Shown: piece after piece, positions 15,101-23,412 of the stretch
Layout of the letters: each line of letters opens with the position of its first letter
Position numbering within the stretch: the stretch's first letter is position 1
Assembly: GCA_900551815.1 (NCBI GenBank)
Contig: URXE01000027.1
Coordinates: 1-31,314, forward strand
Direction of reading: 5' to 3'
Length of the DNA: 31,314 nucleotides
Origin: an uncultured Collinsella sp.
GTDB lineage: Bacteria > Actinomycetota > Coriobacteriia > Coriobacteriales > Coriobacteriaceae
Notes under the pieces: generated by a model
Database searches by the model: none
What the model saw: the letters and a program-made list of their open reading frames with translations, nothing else
What the model was told of the DNA's origin: nothing
Translations under genes and position numbers: made by a program

Positions 15101-15826
15101 ATGGGGGATACCATGGCAACGCAGAAAGCCTACGTCCAGGTTAAGGATCTCAAAAAGCACTACGGCGACGGTGATGCGCGCCTTACGGTGCTCGACGGCA
15201 TCAACACGTCCATCAACCGCGGCGAGATCTGCGTCATGCTGGGGCCCTCGGGCTCGGGCAAGTCGACCTTTCTCAACCTGATCGGCGGCCTGGAGGATGC
15301 CGATGCCGGCTCTATTCTGGTGGACGGCTGCGACCTCACGGTGCTTAAGCCTACCGACCTGGGCGAGTATCGCCGCCGTGAGCTGGGCTTTGTCTTCCAG
15401 TTCTACAACCTGGTGCCCGATCTCACCATCAAGGAGAACATCGAGGTCACGGCGCACCTGTCCAAAAACCCGCTCAATGTCGACGACCTGCTGCGTTCGC
15501 TGGGCCTCTACGAGCACCGCAACAAGTTCCCGCGCCAGGTCTCGGGCGGCCAACAGCAGCGCTGCGCCATCGGCCGCGCACTCGTCAAAAACCCGGGCCT
15601 GCTACTGTGCGACGAGCCCACGGGCGCGCTTGACTACAAGACGTCCAAGGAAATCTTGCAGCTCATGGAGGATGTAAACCGCACCTACGGCTGCACCATC
15701 ATCATTGTCACCCACAATGCCGCCATCGCGCGCATGGCCAATCGCGTGCTGCGCCTGCGCGACGGGCGCATCGTCGAGGATGAGCTCAACGATGCGCCCG
15801 TCGCGGCCGCCGAGCTCGATTGGTAG
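15101..15826 (+). CDS. ABC transporter ATP-binding protein, MacB/LolD type
   Basis: A 241-residue stand-alone ATPase with Walker A GPSGSGKST (48-56), Q-loop in FVFQFYNLVPD, signature VSGGQQQR, Walker B LLLCDEPTGALD and H-loop VTHN. The sequence is typical of ATPases that drive FtsX-like permeases by mechanotransmission (MacB, LolD, BceA). Its permease follows at once. ATG 15101 has GAGG six bases upstream; ATG 15113 (after GGGGGA) is an alternative start. Confidence 0.92.
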   Translation: MGDTMATQKAYVQVKDLKKHYGDGDARLTVLDGINTSINRGEICVMLGPSGSGKSTFLNLIGGLEDADAGSILVDGCDLTVLKPTDLGEYRRRELGFVFQFYNLVPDLTIKENIEVTAHLSKNPLNVDDLLRSLGLYEHRNKFPRQVSGGQQQRCAIGRALVKNPGLLLCDEPTGALDYKTSKEILQLMEDVNRTYGCTIIIVTHNAAIARMANRVLRLRDGRIVEDELNDAPVAAAELDW

Positions 15827-15834
15827 GCGGTGCC

Positions 15835-18501
15835 ATGACACCTCTCGCAAAACGTCTCCCGCGCGAGCTGCGCCGCAATATCGGCAAGTACCTGGGCATC
15901 TTTTTGGTTATGTGCGGAAGCATCGCCCTTACCTCGGGCTTTTTGCTCGCAGCGCATTCCATCGGTTGCCTTATCGACGACATGCGCGATGCGTACACGA
16001 TTGAGGACGGCCGCGTGACCACCTCTTTCGAGGCCACCAAAGACCAGCTCAAGGCAGCCGAGGGTGCAGCCGGCGACGTCGGCGGCGTCACGCTCTACAA
16101 GAACTTCTCCATCGACGCCATCATCAAAAAGGCGTCCGGCGACGACGGCACCAAGCGCATGCTGCGCACCTATGCGCACCGCACCAAGGTCGATATCGCG
16201 TCCTACTGTGAGGGCAAGGAGCCCAAGACGGACGATGAGGTGGCAATCGACCGTGTCTTCGCCACCAACAACGATCTCGCCGTGGGCGATAAGGTCGAGC
16301 TCGAGGGTCGCACCTACACCATCTGCGGCATCATGACTCAACCCGATAGCCAGGCGCTGTTCCTCAACAACTCCGACTTTACGGTGAACACCATCACCTA
16401 TGGCGTGGCCGAGGTCGCCGACGCTGGCTTTGCCGCGCTCGAGGACGTCGGCGGCGCGCCCGCCTACACCTACTCCTTTACCTTTACCGATCGCGACCTC
16501 TCCACTGCGGACCGCATCGATGCGGAGCAGGATATGGTCGAGGCGCTGACCGATGCCGATACGCGCGTGGACGATCTGATCGACGCCGATTCCAACCAGG
16601 GTATTGGCTACGCGCGCGACGACGTGGACGGCGACTCTATGATGTGGATGACGCTGCTCGACATCATCATCGTGATCATGGCGTTCGTCTTTGTGGTCCT
16701 TACCGACGCCACCATCGAGGAGGAGAGCGCCATCATTGGCACACTGCTCGCCAGCGGCTATCGCCGTCGCGAGATCGTGCTGCACTACCTTGCGCTTCCC
16801 GCCATCGTGGGCGTGCTCGCAGCGCTTTTGGGCACTGCGCTCGGCGTTGTGTTCTTTACCGAGCCCATGCGCAGCCTCTATTACGGTTCGTACAGCCTGC
16901 CGCCCTTCCAGGTGTACTGGAGCTGGGAGATCTTTGTGAAGTGCGCCGTGGTTCCCGCCGCCGCGCTCATCCTCATCACGCTGGTGGGCCTGCTTCGCAA
17001 AATGGGCAAGACGCCGTTGCAATTCCTTCGTCACGAGGCGAGCGGCAGGTCGGGCACCAAGCGCGGCCTGCAGCTGCCGGAGCGCATGGGTTTTGTCTCG
17101 CGCTTCCGCCTGCGTATCTTCCTGCGCAACCTGGGCAACTTCGCCACGCTCTTCGTGGGCATTGCATTTGCCTCGCTGCTGCTGCTCTTTGGCTTGGCGA
17201 TTCTGCCCACGATGACGCACTACGCGGACAACCTCGAGACGAGCCTGGTCGCCGAGCACCAGTACACCCTCAAGGCGCCGCTGGAGCTCGAGGGCACTGC
17301 CGAGGAGCGCGAGCAGTGGTCGGCACTCGAGCGCTTGCAGTCGGTTGACGGCGCGCTGCTTTCTGCCGCCCAGGATGCCGATGACGAGCTTGACGACGCG
17401 GCCGATGCGGCGCAGACGGCAGCCGATGCCGCGACCGCATCTCCGTCTGCCGAGAGCCTGACTGCGGCGCAGGATGCGCTTACCAAGGTCCAGGACAAGA
17501 AGAATGCGCTTTATGCGCGCCTTGATGATCTTGCCGATGCCCTCGGCTGCAACCGCGACGAGGCTATCGACCTGATTGGCAAGGCCTCTAAGATCGACAC
17601 TGACAACGACGATATCCACCCGGTCAATACGACCGACAACGGCGCGGGCGCAATCGCGCAGGCCGAGAAATATGCCGTTTACCAGCTGCAATACGACCGC
17701 GGCGATGGTAATGGCGAGGAGACGATTTCCGTCTACGGCATTTCATCCGATTCGCGCTATTGGAAAGACCTCAACGTCGGTGATGGGCGCGTCGTCTTTG
17801 GCGGCGGTCTGCTCGATAAGTTTGGCTGGAGCGAGGGCCAGAAGGTCACGCTCGACGACAAGTACGAGGGCGAGCATTATTCCCTTGAGTACGCGGGCAA
17901 GGACTGTACCTGGGGCTCCAAGTCGGACATGAATATCTATATGAGTATCGACGACTTTAACGAGCTGTTCGGCAACGACGCCGCCTACTTCAACGGCTAT
18001 GCGAGCGACGAGAAGCTCGACCTCGATGCTCGTTACTTTGCCGGCGACACCACGCCCGACGACATGCGCGCCGTGGGCGACCAGTTCATCGGCATGATGA
18101 GCAAAATGATCGGCATGATGGTCGGGCTCGCGGTGTTTATCTTCCTGCTGTTTATGTACCTGCTGACCAAGGCGGTGATCGACCACAGCGCCCGGTCGAT
18201 CAGCTACATGAAAGTCTTTGGCTATCGCGATAGCGAGATCTCGCATTTGTACATCCGCTCGATCACGCTGTGCGTGGCGGCGTCGCTCGTGCTGAGCCTG
18301 CCGGTCATTATTGGCTCGCTCACGGCCATCTTCCGCTCGATGCTGCTCGCCTACAACGGCAATATCGAGATCTACGTGCCCGCTTGGTCCATGGTTGCAT
18401 GCGTCGGCATTGGCTTTGCGACCTACCTGGTCGTGGCGCTGCTACACACGCGTTCTATCAAGCGCGTCAGCCTGGCCGAGGCCCTTAAAGTCCAAGAGTA
18501 G
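15835..18501 (+). CDS. FtsX-like ABC permease, large, two FtsX cores
   Basis: An 888-residue permease. One N-terminal helix (about 18-45) is followed by an external domain to about 270, three helices (about 275-400), a further helix near 440-465, a second large external domain (465-755) and three C-terminal helices. The second external domain contains a long Ala/Asp-rich predicted coiled coil (about 500-580), as in the periplasmic stalks of MacB-like proteins. It works with the preceding ATPase, probably on lipoproteins, peptides or the envelope and not as a classical channel. The open frame reaches back to TTG 15820, but ATG 15835 after GGCGG is chosen. Its TAG stop is part of the dispersed repeat. 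Confidence 0.88.
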   Translation: MTPLAKRLPRELRRNIGKYLGIFLVMCGSIALTSGFLLAAHSIGCLIDDMRDAYTIEDGRVTTSFEATKDQLKAAEGAAGDVGGVTLYKNFSIDAIIKKASGDDGTKRMLRTYAHRTKVDIASYCEGKEPKTDDEVAIDRVFATNNDLAVGDKVELEGRTYTICGIMTQPDSQALFLNNSDFTVNTITYGVAEVADAGFAALEDVGGAPAYTYSFTFTDRDLSTADRIDAEQDMVEALTDADTRVDDLIDADSNQGIGYARDDVDGDSMMWMTLLDIIIVIMAFVFVVLTDATIEEESAIIGTLLASGYRRREIVLHYLALPAIVGVLAALLGTALGVVFFTEPMRSLYYGSYSLPPFQVYWSWEIFVKCAVVPAAALILITLVGLLRKMGKTPLQFLRHEASGRSGTKRGLQLPERMGFVSRFRLRIFLRNLGNFATLFVGIAFASLLLLFGLAILPTMTHYADNLETSLVAEHQYTLKAPLELEGTAEEREQWSALERLQSVDGALLSAAQDADDELDDAADAAQTAADAATASPSAESLTAAQDALTKVQDKKNALYARLDDLADALGCNRDEAIDLIGKASKIDTDNDDIHPVNTTDNGAGAIAQAEKYAVYQLQYDRGDGNGEETISVYGISSDSRYWKDLNVGDGRVVFGGGLLDKFGWSEGQKVTLDDKYEGEHYSLEYAGKDCTWGSKSDMNIYMSIDDFNELFGNDAAYFNGYASDEKLDLDARYFAGDTTPDDMRAVGDQFIGMMSKMIGMMVGLAVFIFLLFMYLLTKAVIDHSARSISYMKVFGYRDSEISHLYIRSITLCVAASLVLSLPVIIGSLTAIFRSMLLAYNGNIEIYVPAWSMVACVGIGFATYLVVALLHTRSIKRVSLAEALKVQE

Positions 18502-18527
18502 TCATTTAAGAACGTCCCCAATGACTA
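18499..18527. repeat. Dispersed AGTCATT...AATGACT repeat, copy 2
   Basis: TAGTCATT (18499-18506) and AATGACTA (18520-18527) pair around a 13-base loop. Its first three bases are the stop codon of the FtsX-like permease. It matches copy 1 except at one base of the loop. Confidence 0.88.
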
Positions 18528-18537
18528 GGTGCCGTAC

Positions 18538-18568
18538 TTGACTTTAACTCTGCTTTAACTGGTACCAT
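18538..18568 (+). promoter_or_regulatory. Possible promoter of the DUF362 gene
   Basis: TTGACT (18538-18543) is a good -35 box. TACCAT (18563-18568) is a weak -10 with long 19-bp spacing. It lies between the repeat and the gene, where a promoter is expected. Confidence 0.35.
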
Positions 18569-18611
18569 CCTCTTATGTCTGTAACGCCATATAGACCGAG
18601 GGGATAGATCT

Positions 18612-19817
18612 ATGACCGCAACTGCACCCGCGGCACCCGCTAAGGTGTACTTCACCAACCTGCGCACGCATGCTCGCGAGAGCCAGCTCGACAAGCTCAA
18701 GCGCCTTATCCGTCACGCCGGTATTGAGCAGATCGACTTTGAGAACAAGTTCGTCGCCATTAAGATTCACTTTGGCGAGCTGGGCAATCTGAGCTTTTTG
18801 CGCCCCAACTACGCTCGCGCCGTCGCGGATGTCGTGAAGGAGCTGGGCGGCAAGCCCTTCCTCACCGACTGCAATACGCTCTACGTCGGTAGCCGCAAAA
18901 ACGCGCTCGAGCACATCGATACCGCCTATCAGAACGGCTTTACCCCGTATGCCACGGGTTGCCAGATCATCATCGCCGACGGCCTCAAGGGTACCGACGA
19001 GGCGCTCGTCCCGGTCGAGGGCGGCGAGTACGTACACGAGGCCAAGATTGGTCAGGCGCTCATGGACGCCGATATCGTGATTAGCCTCACCCACTTTAAG
19101 GGCCATGAGCAGGCCGGTTTTGGCGGCGCCATGAAGAACCTGGGCATGGGAGGCGGCAGCCGTGCTGGCAAGATGGAGCAGCATGCCGCCGGCAAACCGA
19201 ACGTCGCGACCGAGCACTGCATTGGCTGCCATGCCTGCGAAAAGATCTGCGCGCATAACGCCATCTCGTTCGACGACACCCGCGAGCGAGAGCTTGCCAG
19301 CGGCGCCACTCGTACGGTGCACGTGGCCGCCATCGACCACGATCGCTGCGTGGGCTGCGGACGCTGCATTGCGGCATGCAACCAGGACTGCATCAAGCCC
19401 GGCTATGACGCTGCGGCCGACGTGCTCAACTACAAGATCGCCGAGTACACGAAGGCTGTCGTCGACGGCCGCCCGAGCTTCCATATCTCGCTTGCTATGG
19501 ACATCAGCCCCAACTGCGATTGCCATCCCGAAAACGATACGCCTATCGTCAACGACATCGGCATGTTCGCGAGCTTCGACCCGGTCGCCATCGATCAGGC
19601 CTGCGCCGACGCCGTCATGGCGTCCGAGCCGCTGCCCAACACCGAGCTCACCGATAGCGCGGCCAAGATGGAGCACAACCACGAGCATCTGGAAGGCGAG
19701 CAGGCGCACGACCCCTTCTGCATCACGCATCCCGACACCGACTGGCGCGCGTGCATCGCGCATGCCGAGAAGATCGGCCTGGGCACGAGCAAGTACGAGC
19801 TCATCGAGGTCAAGTAG
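18612..19817 (+). CDS. DUF362 iron-sulfur protein with 2x[4Fe-4S] ferredoxin domain
   Basis: A 401-residue protein. A DUF362 domain is split around a ferredoxin insert: residues 10-195 contain KIHFGELGN and SLTHFKGHEQAGFGGAMKNLGMG, and the rest of the domain follows from about 275. The insert carries C203-x2-C206-x2-C209-x3-C213 and C246-x2-C249-x2-C252-x3-C256, two [4Fe-4S] clusters. Proteins of this type are common in strict anaerobes and are thought to be electron carriers; their partners are not established. AGGGGAT precedes ATG 18612. It is a single-gene unit with a hairpin downstream. Confidence 0.88.
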   Translation: MTATAPAAPAKVYFTNLRTHARESQLDKLKRLIRHAGIEQIDFENKFVAIKIHFGELGNLSFLRPNYARAVADVVKELGGKPFLTDCNTLYVGSRKNALEHIDTAYQNGFTPYATGCQIIIADGLKGTDEALVPVEGGEYVHEAKIGQALMDADIVISLTHFKGHEQAGFGGAMKNLGMGGGSRAGKMEQHAAGKPNVATEHCIGCHACEKICAHNAISFDDTRERELASGATRTVHVAAIDHDRCVGCGRCIAACNQDCIKPGYDAAADVLNYKIAEYTKAVVDGRPSFHISLAMDISPNCDCHPENDTPIVNDIGMFASFDPVAIDQACADAVMASEPLPNTELTDSAAKMEHNHEHLEGEQAHDPFCITHPDTDWRACIAHAEKIGLGTSKYELIEVK

Positions 19818-19865
19818 CACCTGTCTATTGGACATATCAAGCGCTTTTGTAGCGTTAGTTGAGCA

Positions 19866-19902
19866 AAAGCCGCCCGCGAGCGCAACGCTCTCGGGCGGCT
19901 TT
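19866..19902. terminator. Bidirectional terminator-like hairpin
   Basis: A 17-bp stem with one mismatch (19866-19882 with 19886-19902) has a CAA loop. It starts with A-rich and ends with T-rich bases, so it could end both the DUF362 transcript and the opposing hydrolase transcript. Confidence 0.7.
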
Positions 19903-19903
19903 C

Positions 19904-20027
19904 CGGAAGTATGCGGCAAATTTCGAGACCGCCGAGCACGCGACGTTTTTTGGCAACAAAACCCCTGATAAATTGTTGGTAAAACTGCGGTCTGGTCGGC
20001 AGTTCCAGATTTTGCCGCATACTTCCG
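19904..20027. repeat. 124-bp element with 17-bp perfect terminal inverted repeats
   Basis: CGGAAGTATGCGGCAAA at 19904-19920 is exactly complementary to 20011-20027. An inner stem (AGACCGC at 19926-19932 with GCGGTCT at 19987-19993) nests inside it. Like the element at 9474-9627 it sits between convergent genes, and its arms share a TATGC-x-G core with that element. No gene is supported across 19818-20068. Confidence 0.8.
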
Positions 20028-20068
20028 AAAATAGGGGGTCAGATAAAGCCTCAGACGTTGCTATTCGC

Positions 20069-21034
20069 CTAAAAATACTCGTCGAGGAAGTTGTTGACTG
20101 TGTTCCAGTAGAGCTCGGGGTCAACTTGCGCACTCTTGGCGTGGGTGGCGCCATGGATGGTGAGCTTTTGCTTGACCTTGCTGGCGCACGCGTCATAGTT
20201 TTGGTCGAGCATGCTGTACGGCACAAAGGTGTCCTGGTCGCCGTGGATAAACAGCATGGGAACCGTCGCGTGTTTGAGTTGCTCCACACTGCTCGCCTTA
20301 TGAAAGTCGTAGCCCGCGCGCACGTTGCACACCAAGTTTGCTACATCGAGCAAGGGAAAGCTGGGCAGGCCGAACACGTCCTTGAGTTGCAGGGAAAACT
20401 CGTCCCAAACACTCGTATAACCGCAGTCCTCGATAATGCATTTCACGTTTGCGGGCAGAGATTCTCCCGCCACGTTCATGGCGGTTGCCGCACCCATCGA
20501 CTCGCCAAAGACCAGGATGCGCGCCTCGGGGTCAGCCTGAACAATTCGCCCGATCCATGCGATAACATCGAGTCGCTCGGGCCAGCCCATGCCGATATAG
20601 TCGCCGCCGGAGCGCTCGTGGGCGCGGGCGGCAGGCGCGAGCACGTTCATGCCGCGGTCGTGGAAGCGCTTGGCGTATCGGGCCATGCCGATGGGCTCGT
20701 TGGTATATCCATGCAGGCAGACGGCGTAATCATGGGTGTTCTCCGAGGCGGCAAAATACCAAGCGGCAAGTTCGGTTCCGTCATCTGCGGTGAGGCTGCT
20801 GCTCTCACGATTCTCTTTAAACCACGCCCGCGCCTCGGTTTCCTCGGCATCCGGCTGCTCACCGTCTTTGTCGTTCTTGCTATCCTGCATCATCTTCATG
20901 GTGTACTGCGCGCGGGGATTCAGCGCGAAGTCAAACAGGAAGTTGCCGGCAAATCCGAGCAGCGCAACGACAACCACCAGTGCAACGATGCCGGCTATCT
21001 TGAGCTTTCGATGGGAACGTGCGTTTTGAGACAT
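20069..21034 (-). CDS. Membrane-anchored alpha/beta hydrolase
   Basis: A 321-residue serine hydrolase of the BAAT/YqkD/FrsA-like group. Residues 10-38 form an uncleaved signal anchor, so the catalytic domain faces outward. The apparent triad is Ser179 in GESMG, Asp268 in HGDQDTFVP and His298 in GATHAKS; the oxyanion-hole HGYT lies at 108-111. The substrate is unknown; such proteins are often esterases or acyl-peptide hydrolases. AGGAG lies upstream of the ATG and a good promoter lies about 50 bp further up. The neighbouring hemolysin III gene is divergent. Confidence 0.87.
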   Translation of the reverse strand: MSQNARSHRKLKIAGIVALVVVVALLGFAGNFLFDFALNPRAQYTMKMMQDSKNDKDGEQPDAEETEARAWFKENRESSSLTADDGTELAAWYFAASENTHDYAVCLHGYTNEPIGMARYAKRFHDRGMNVLAPAARAHERSGGDYIGMGWPERLDVIAWIGRIVQADPEARILVFGESMGAATAMNVAGESLPANVKCIIEDCGYTSVWDEFSLQLKDVFGLPSFPLLDVANLVCNVRAGYDFHKASSVEQLKHATVPMLFIHGDQDTFVPYSMLDQNYDACASKVKQKLTIHGATHAKSAQVDPELYWNTVNNFLDEYF

Positions 21035-21083
21035 GCGGTATTCTCCTATAAGATGTTAATACATCAACATTTAATGCAAGCGC

Positions 21084-21112
21084 ATTATGGACGTTCGCCG
21101 TTGATGCGTCAA
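21084..21112 (-). promoter_or_regulatory. Promoter of the alpha/beta hydrolase gene
   Basis: On the minus strand TTGACG (21107-21112) and CATAAT (21084-21089) are spaced by exactly 17 bp. Downstream in the leader, ATGTT-N8-AACAT forms a small dyad that could be an operator. Confidence 0.6.
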
Positions 21113-21155
21113 CAGACAAAGAATGGGTAAACAAAGGGTCGCGTATGGTGCAAAT

Positions 21156-21185
21156 TTCGCACGTACCTAGACGCTTTGATATAGT
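21156..21185 (+). promoter_or_regulatory. Probable promoter of the hemolysin III gene
   Basis: TTCGCA (21156-21161) and TATAGT (21180-21185) are 18 bp apart, about 35 bp before the start codon and divergent from the hydrolase promoter. Confidence 0.45.
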
Positions 21186-21220
21186 GTTGAGAACTCTTTA
21201 CGTTGGAGGATGTAACCGGC

Positions 21221-21904
21221 ATGTCCGATTCGAGCGACAGTTCTAAGCCGCGACCCAAGACCGCGGCCGTTCCACACTACACGGTGGGCGAGGAGATCAT
21301 GAACTCCGTCACCCATGGTGTCGGCTGCCTGCTGGGTATCGCGGGCCTGGTGCTCCTGATCGTATTCGCTGCCCTGCGCGGCGGAGGCCCGGCCCACATG
21401 GCCGCGGCGATTGTCTATGGCGTCAGCATTATTCTCGAATATCTGGCCTCCACGCTCTACCACGCGATTCAGCCCGCGCGCGCCAAGCGCGTGTTTCGCA
21501 TCATCGACCATAGCTGCATCTACCTGCTCATAGCCGGCAGCTATACGCCGTTTTGCCTTATCACGCTCGCAAACGACGGCGGCCCTGCGCTGTTCTTTGC
21601 CGTATGGGCCATCGCCATTGTCGGCATCGCCCTCGAGTGCTTTATGCGCGAGCGTCAACCGCACTGGGTAAGTGGCTTGGTCTACCTGCTGATGGGCTGG
21701 CTCGTTGTCTTTAAGCTGCCCGAACTTGTGGCGCTGCTCAATCCCGTGGCACTTGCCCTGCTCGCCGTCGGCGGCGTGTGCTACACCGCGGGCGTGCCGT
21801 TCTATATCGCCAAAAACGTGCGCTATCTACACAGCGTGTTTCACCTGTGGGTGCTCGCCGGTAGCATCTTCCAGTTCATGGCGGTGATCCTCTTCGTAAT
21901 CTAG
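21221..21904 (+). CDS. Hemolysin III / PAQR family membrane protein
   Basis: A 227-residue protein with seven predicted helices and the PAQR landmarks: S77-x3-H81 (STLYH), DHSCIYLLIAGSYTPF with Asp96, and H204-x3-H208 (HSVFH) near the C terminus. These residues bind Zn2+ in adiponectin receptors and related bacterial proteins, some of which act as ceramidase-like lipid hydrolases. The bacterial role is poorly known. ATG 21221 follows GGAGGA (21204-21209) at a somewhat long distance. The upstream in-frame TTG at 21203 overlaps that site and is not used here. Confidence 0.9.
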   Translation: MSDSSDSSKPRPKTAAVPHYTVGEEIMNSVTHGVGCLLGIAGLVLLIVFAALRGGGPAHMAAAIVYGVSIILEYLASTLYHAIQPARAKRVFRIIDHSCIYLLIAGSYTPFCLITLANDGGPALFFAVWAIAIVGIALECFMRERQPHWVSGLVYLLMGWLVVFKLPELVALLNPVALALLAVGGVCYTAGVPFYIAKNVRYLHSVFHLWVLAGSIFQFMAVILFVI

Positions 21905-21933
21905 CGACCACGCCTTCGCGCCCGCGTCCTCGT

Positions 21934-21961
21934 TTGGGCGCTGGCACAATTGCCGTATCCG
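21934..21961 (+). promoter_or_regulatory. Possible promoter of the CNNM/CorC gene
   Basis: TTGGGC (21934-21939) and TATCCG (21956-21961) are 16 bp apart, about 55 bp before the gene. The match is moderate only. Confidence 0.3.
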
Positions 21962-22014
21962 TCATCAACGTTTTACCCTGACGTCCCGAATCTTGGAGGT
22001 TCGAGAAACTCCCG

Positions 22015-23388
22015 ATGGACATAACCATCTCCCTTATCACTACCCTCGTTTTAACCCTCATCAACGGCTACTTCTCTATGTCCGAGATGGCGCTCACCAC
22101 GGCAAAGCGCGCCGTGCTGGAGCACGAGGCCGAGGAAGGCGACAAGCGCGCCGAGCGCGCCATTAAGCTGGCTGCCGATTCCGACCAGCTGCTCGCCACC
22201 ATCCAGGTCGCCATCACGCTCGTGGGCTTTGCCTCGTCCGCCGTCGCTTCGACGAGCCTGTCCGACCCGCTTGCCACGTGGCTCATGAGCTTTGGCATCG
22301 CGCCGCTTTCCGCCATCGCGCGCGGCCTGGCGCCGGTCATCATCACCGTCGCCGTCGCCTTTGTGTCCATCGTGATTGGCGAGCTCGTGCCCAAGCGCAT
22401 CGGCCTCGCTAACGCCGAGGGTGTATCCAAGCAGGTCGTGGGACCGCTTTCGGTGTTTCAAAAGATTGCCCGCCCGCTCGTGTGGCTGACCGGTGCCTGC
22501 TCCGACGGCCTGGCCCGCATCCTGCGCATCAAGAGCGCCGACGACCGCCAAAACGTCTCGGAGGAAGAGATCAAGTACATGGTCTCGGAGCAGGATGATC
22601 TGCTCGACGAGGAAAAGCGCATGATCCACGAGATCTTCGACCTGGGCGACACCGTTGCCCGCGAGGTCATGGTGCCGCGCGTGGACACCACCATGTGCGA
22701 GGACGACGAGACGGTCGCCGACGTGCTGTCCGCCATGCGCCAGACCGGCTTTAGCCGCATCCCCGTCTATCACGAGGATCCCGACAACGTCGCGGGCATC
22801 GCGCACATCAAGGACCTGATCCAACCCTCGCTCGACGGCAAGGGCGACCAGCCCATCGCCGACTTTTTGCGCGACGCCACCTTTGTGCCCGACACCAAGG
22901 ACATCTTGCCGCTGCTGTCCGAGATGCAGACCTCGCACGACCAGATCGTGGTGGTCGTGGACGAGTACGGCGGCACGGCCGGCATCATCACCATCGAGGA
23001 CATCGTCGAGGAGATCGTGGGCGAGATCGAGGACGAGTTCGATCCCGACAACAAGTACCTCACGCGCCTTTCGCGCCGCGAGTGGCTTGTCGATGGGCGT
23101 TTTTCGTGCGATGACGCGATTGAGCTTGGTTGGCCGCTCGAGGAAAGCGATGATTATGAGACCATCGCCGGCTGGATTTTGGAGCTTTGCGACTCGGTGC
23201 CCGACATCGGAGAGGTGTTTGAGGTTGCGGGGTACAAGTTTAAGGTGCAGTCGATGCGTGGCCAGCGCATCTCGCTCATTCGCGTGATCGCTCCGGCCGA
23301 AACCGATAAGAAGGATTCCGAGTCCTCGGCAGATAAGCCGGCGGCGTCGGACGCGGGTTCTGCGGACCCGCACGATGGCGACGAGTAG
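22015..23388 (+). CDS. CNNM/CorC family protein (hemolysin C-like, DUF21-CBS-CorC_HlyC)
   Basis: A 457-residue membrane protein. A DUF21/CNNM transmembrane domain (about 1-185) contains NGYFSMSEMALTTAKR and GELVPKRIGLAN. A CBS pair (about 200-335) follows, with VMVPRVDTTMCEDDE and VVVVDEYGGTAGIITIEDI, then a CorC_HlyC domain (about 350-435) and a charged low-complexity tail. Family members are linked to Mg2+ or Co2+ extrusion and to nucleotide-dependent control through the CBS pair. The hemolysin name is historical. GGAGG (21995-21999) lies 15 bases before the ATG, longer than usual, and no other in-frame start fits. The next gene starts 24 bases downstream. Confidence 0.92.
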   Translation: MDITISLITTLVLTLINGYFSMSEMALTTAKRAVLEHEAEEGDKRAERAIKLAADSDQLLATIQVAITLVGFASSAVASTSLSDPLATWLMSFGIAPLSAIARGLAPVIITVAVAFVSIVIGELVPKRIGLANAEGVSKQVVGPLSVFQKIARPLVWLTGACSDGLARILRIKSADDRQNVSEEEIKYMVSEQDDLLDEEKRMIHEIFDLGDTVAREVMVPRVDTTMCEDDETVADVLSAMRQTGFSRIPVYHEDPDNVAGIAHIKDLIQPSLDGKGDQPIADFLRDATFVPDTKDILPLLSEMQTSHDQIVVVVDEYGGTAGIITIEDIVEEIVGEIEDEFDPDNKYLTRLSRREWLVDGRFSCDDAIELGWPLEESDDYETIAGWILELCDSVPDIGEVFEVAGYKFKVQSMRGQRISLIRVIAPAETDKKDSESSADKPAASDAGSADPHDGDE

Positions 23389-23412
23389 GGCGAGGAAGAG
23401 TAGGGGAGAGTT

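Noticed and set aside
19859..21130. 423-residue plus-strand frame over the hydrolase gene
   Set aside because: It begins inside a hairpin and inverted repeat and lies antisense to a hydrolase with a full catalytic triad, promoter and ribosome site.
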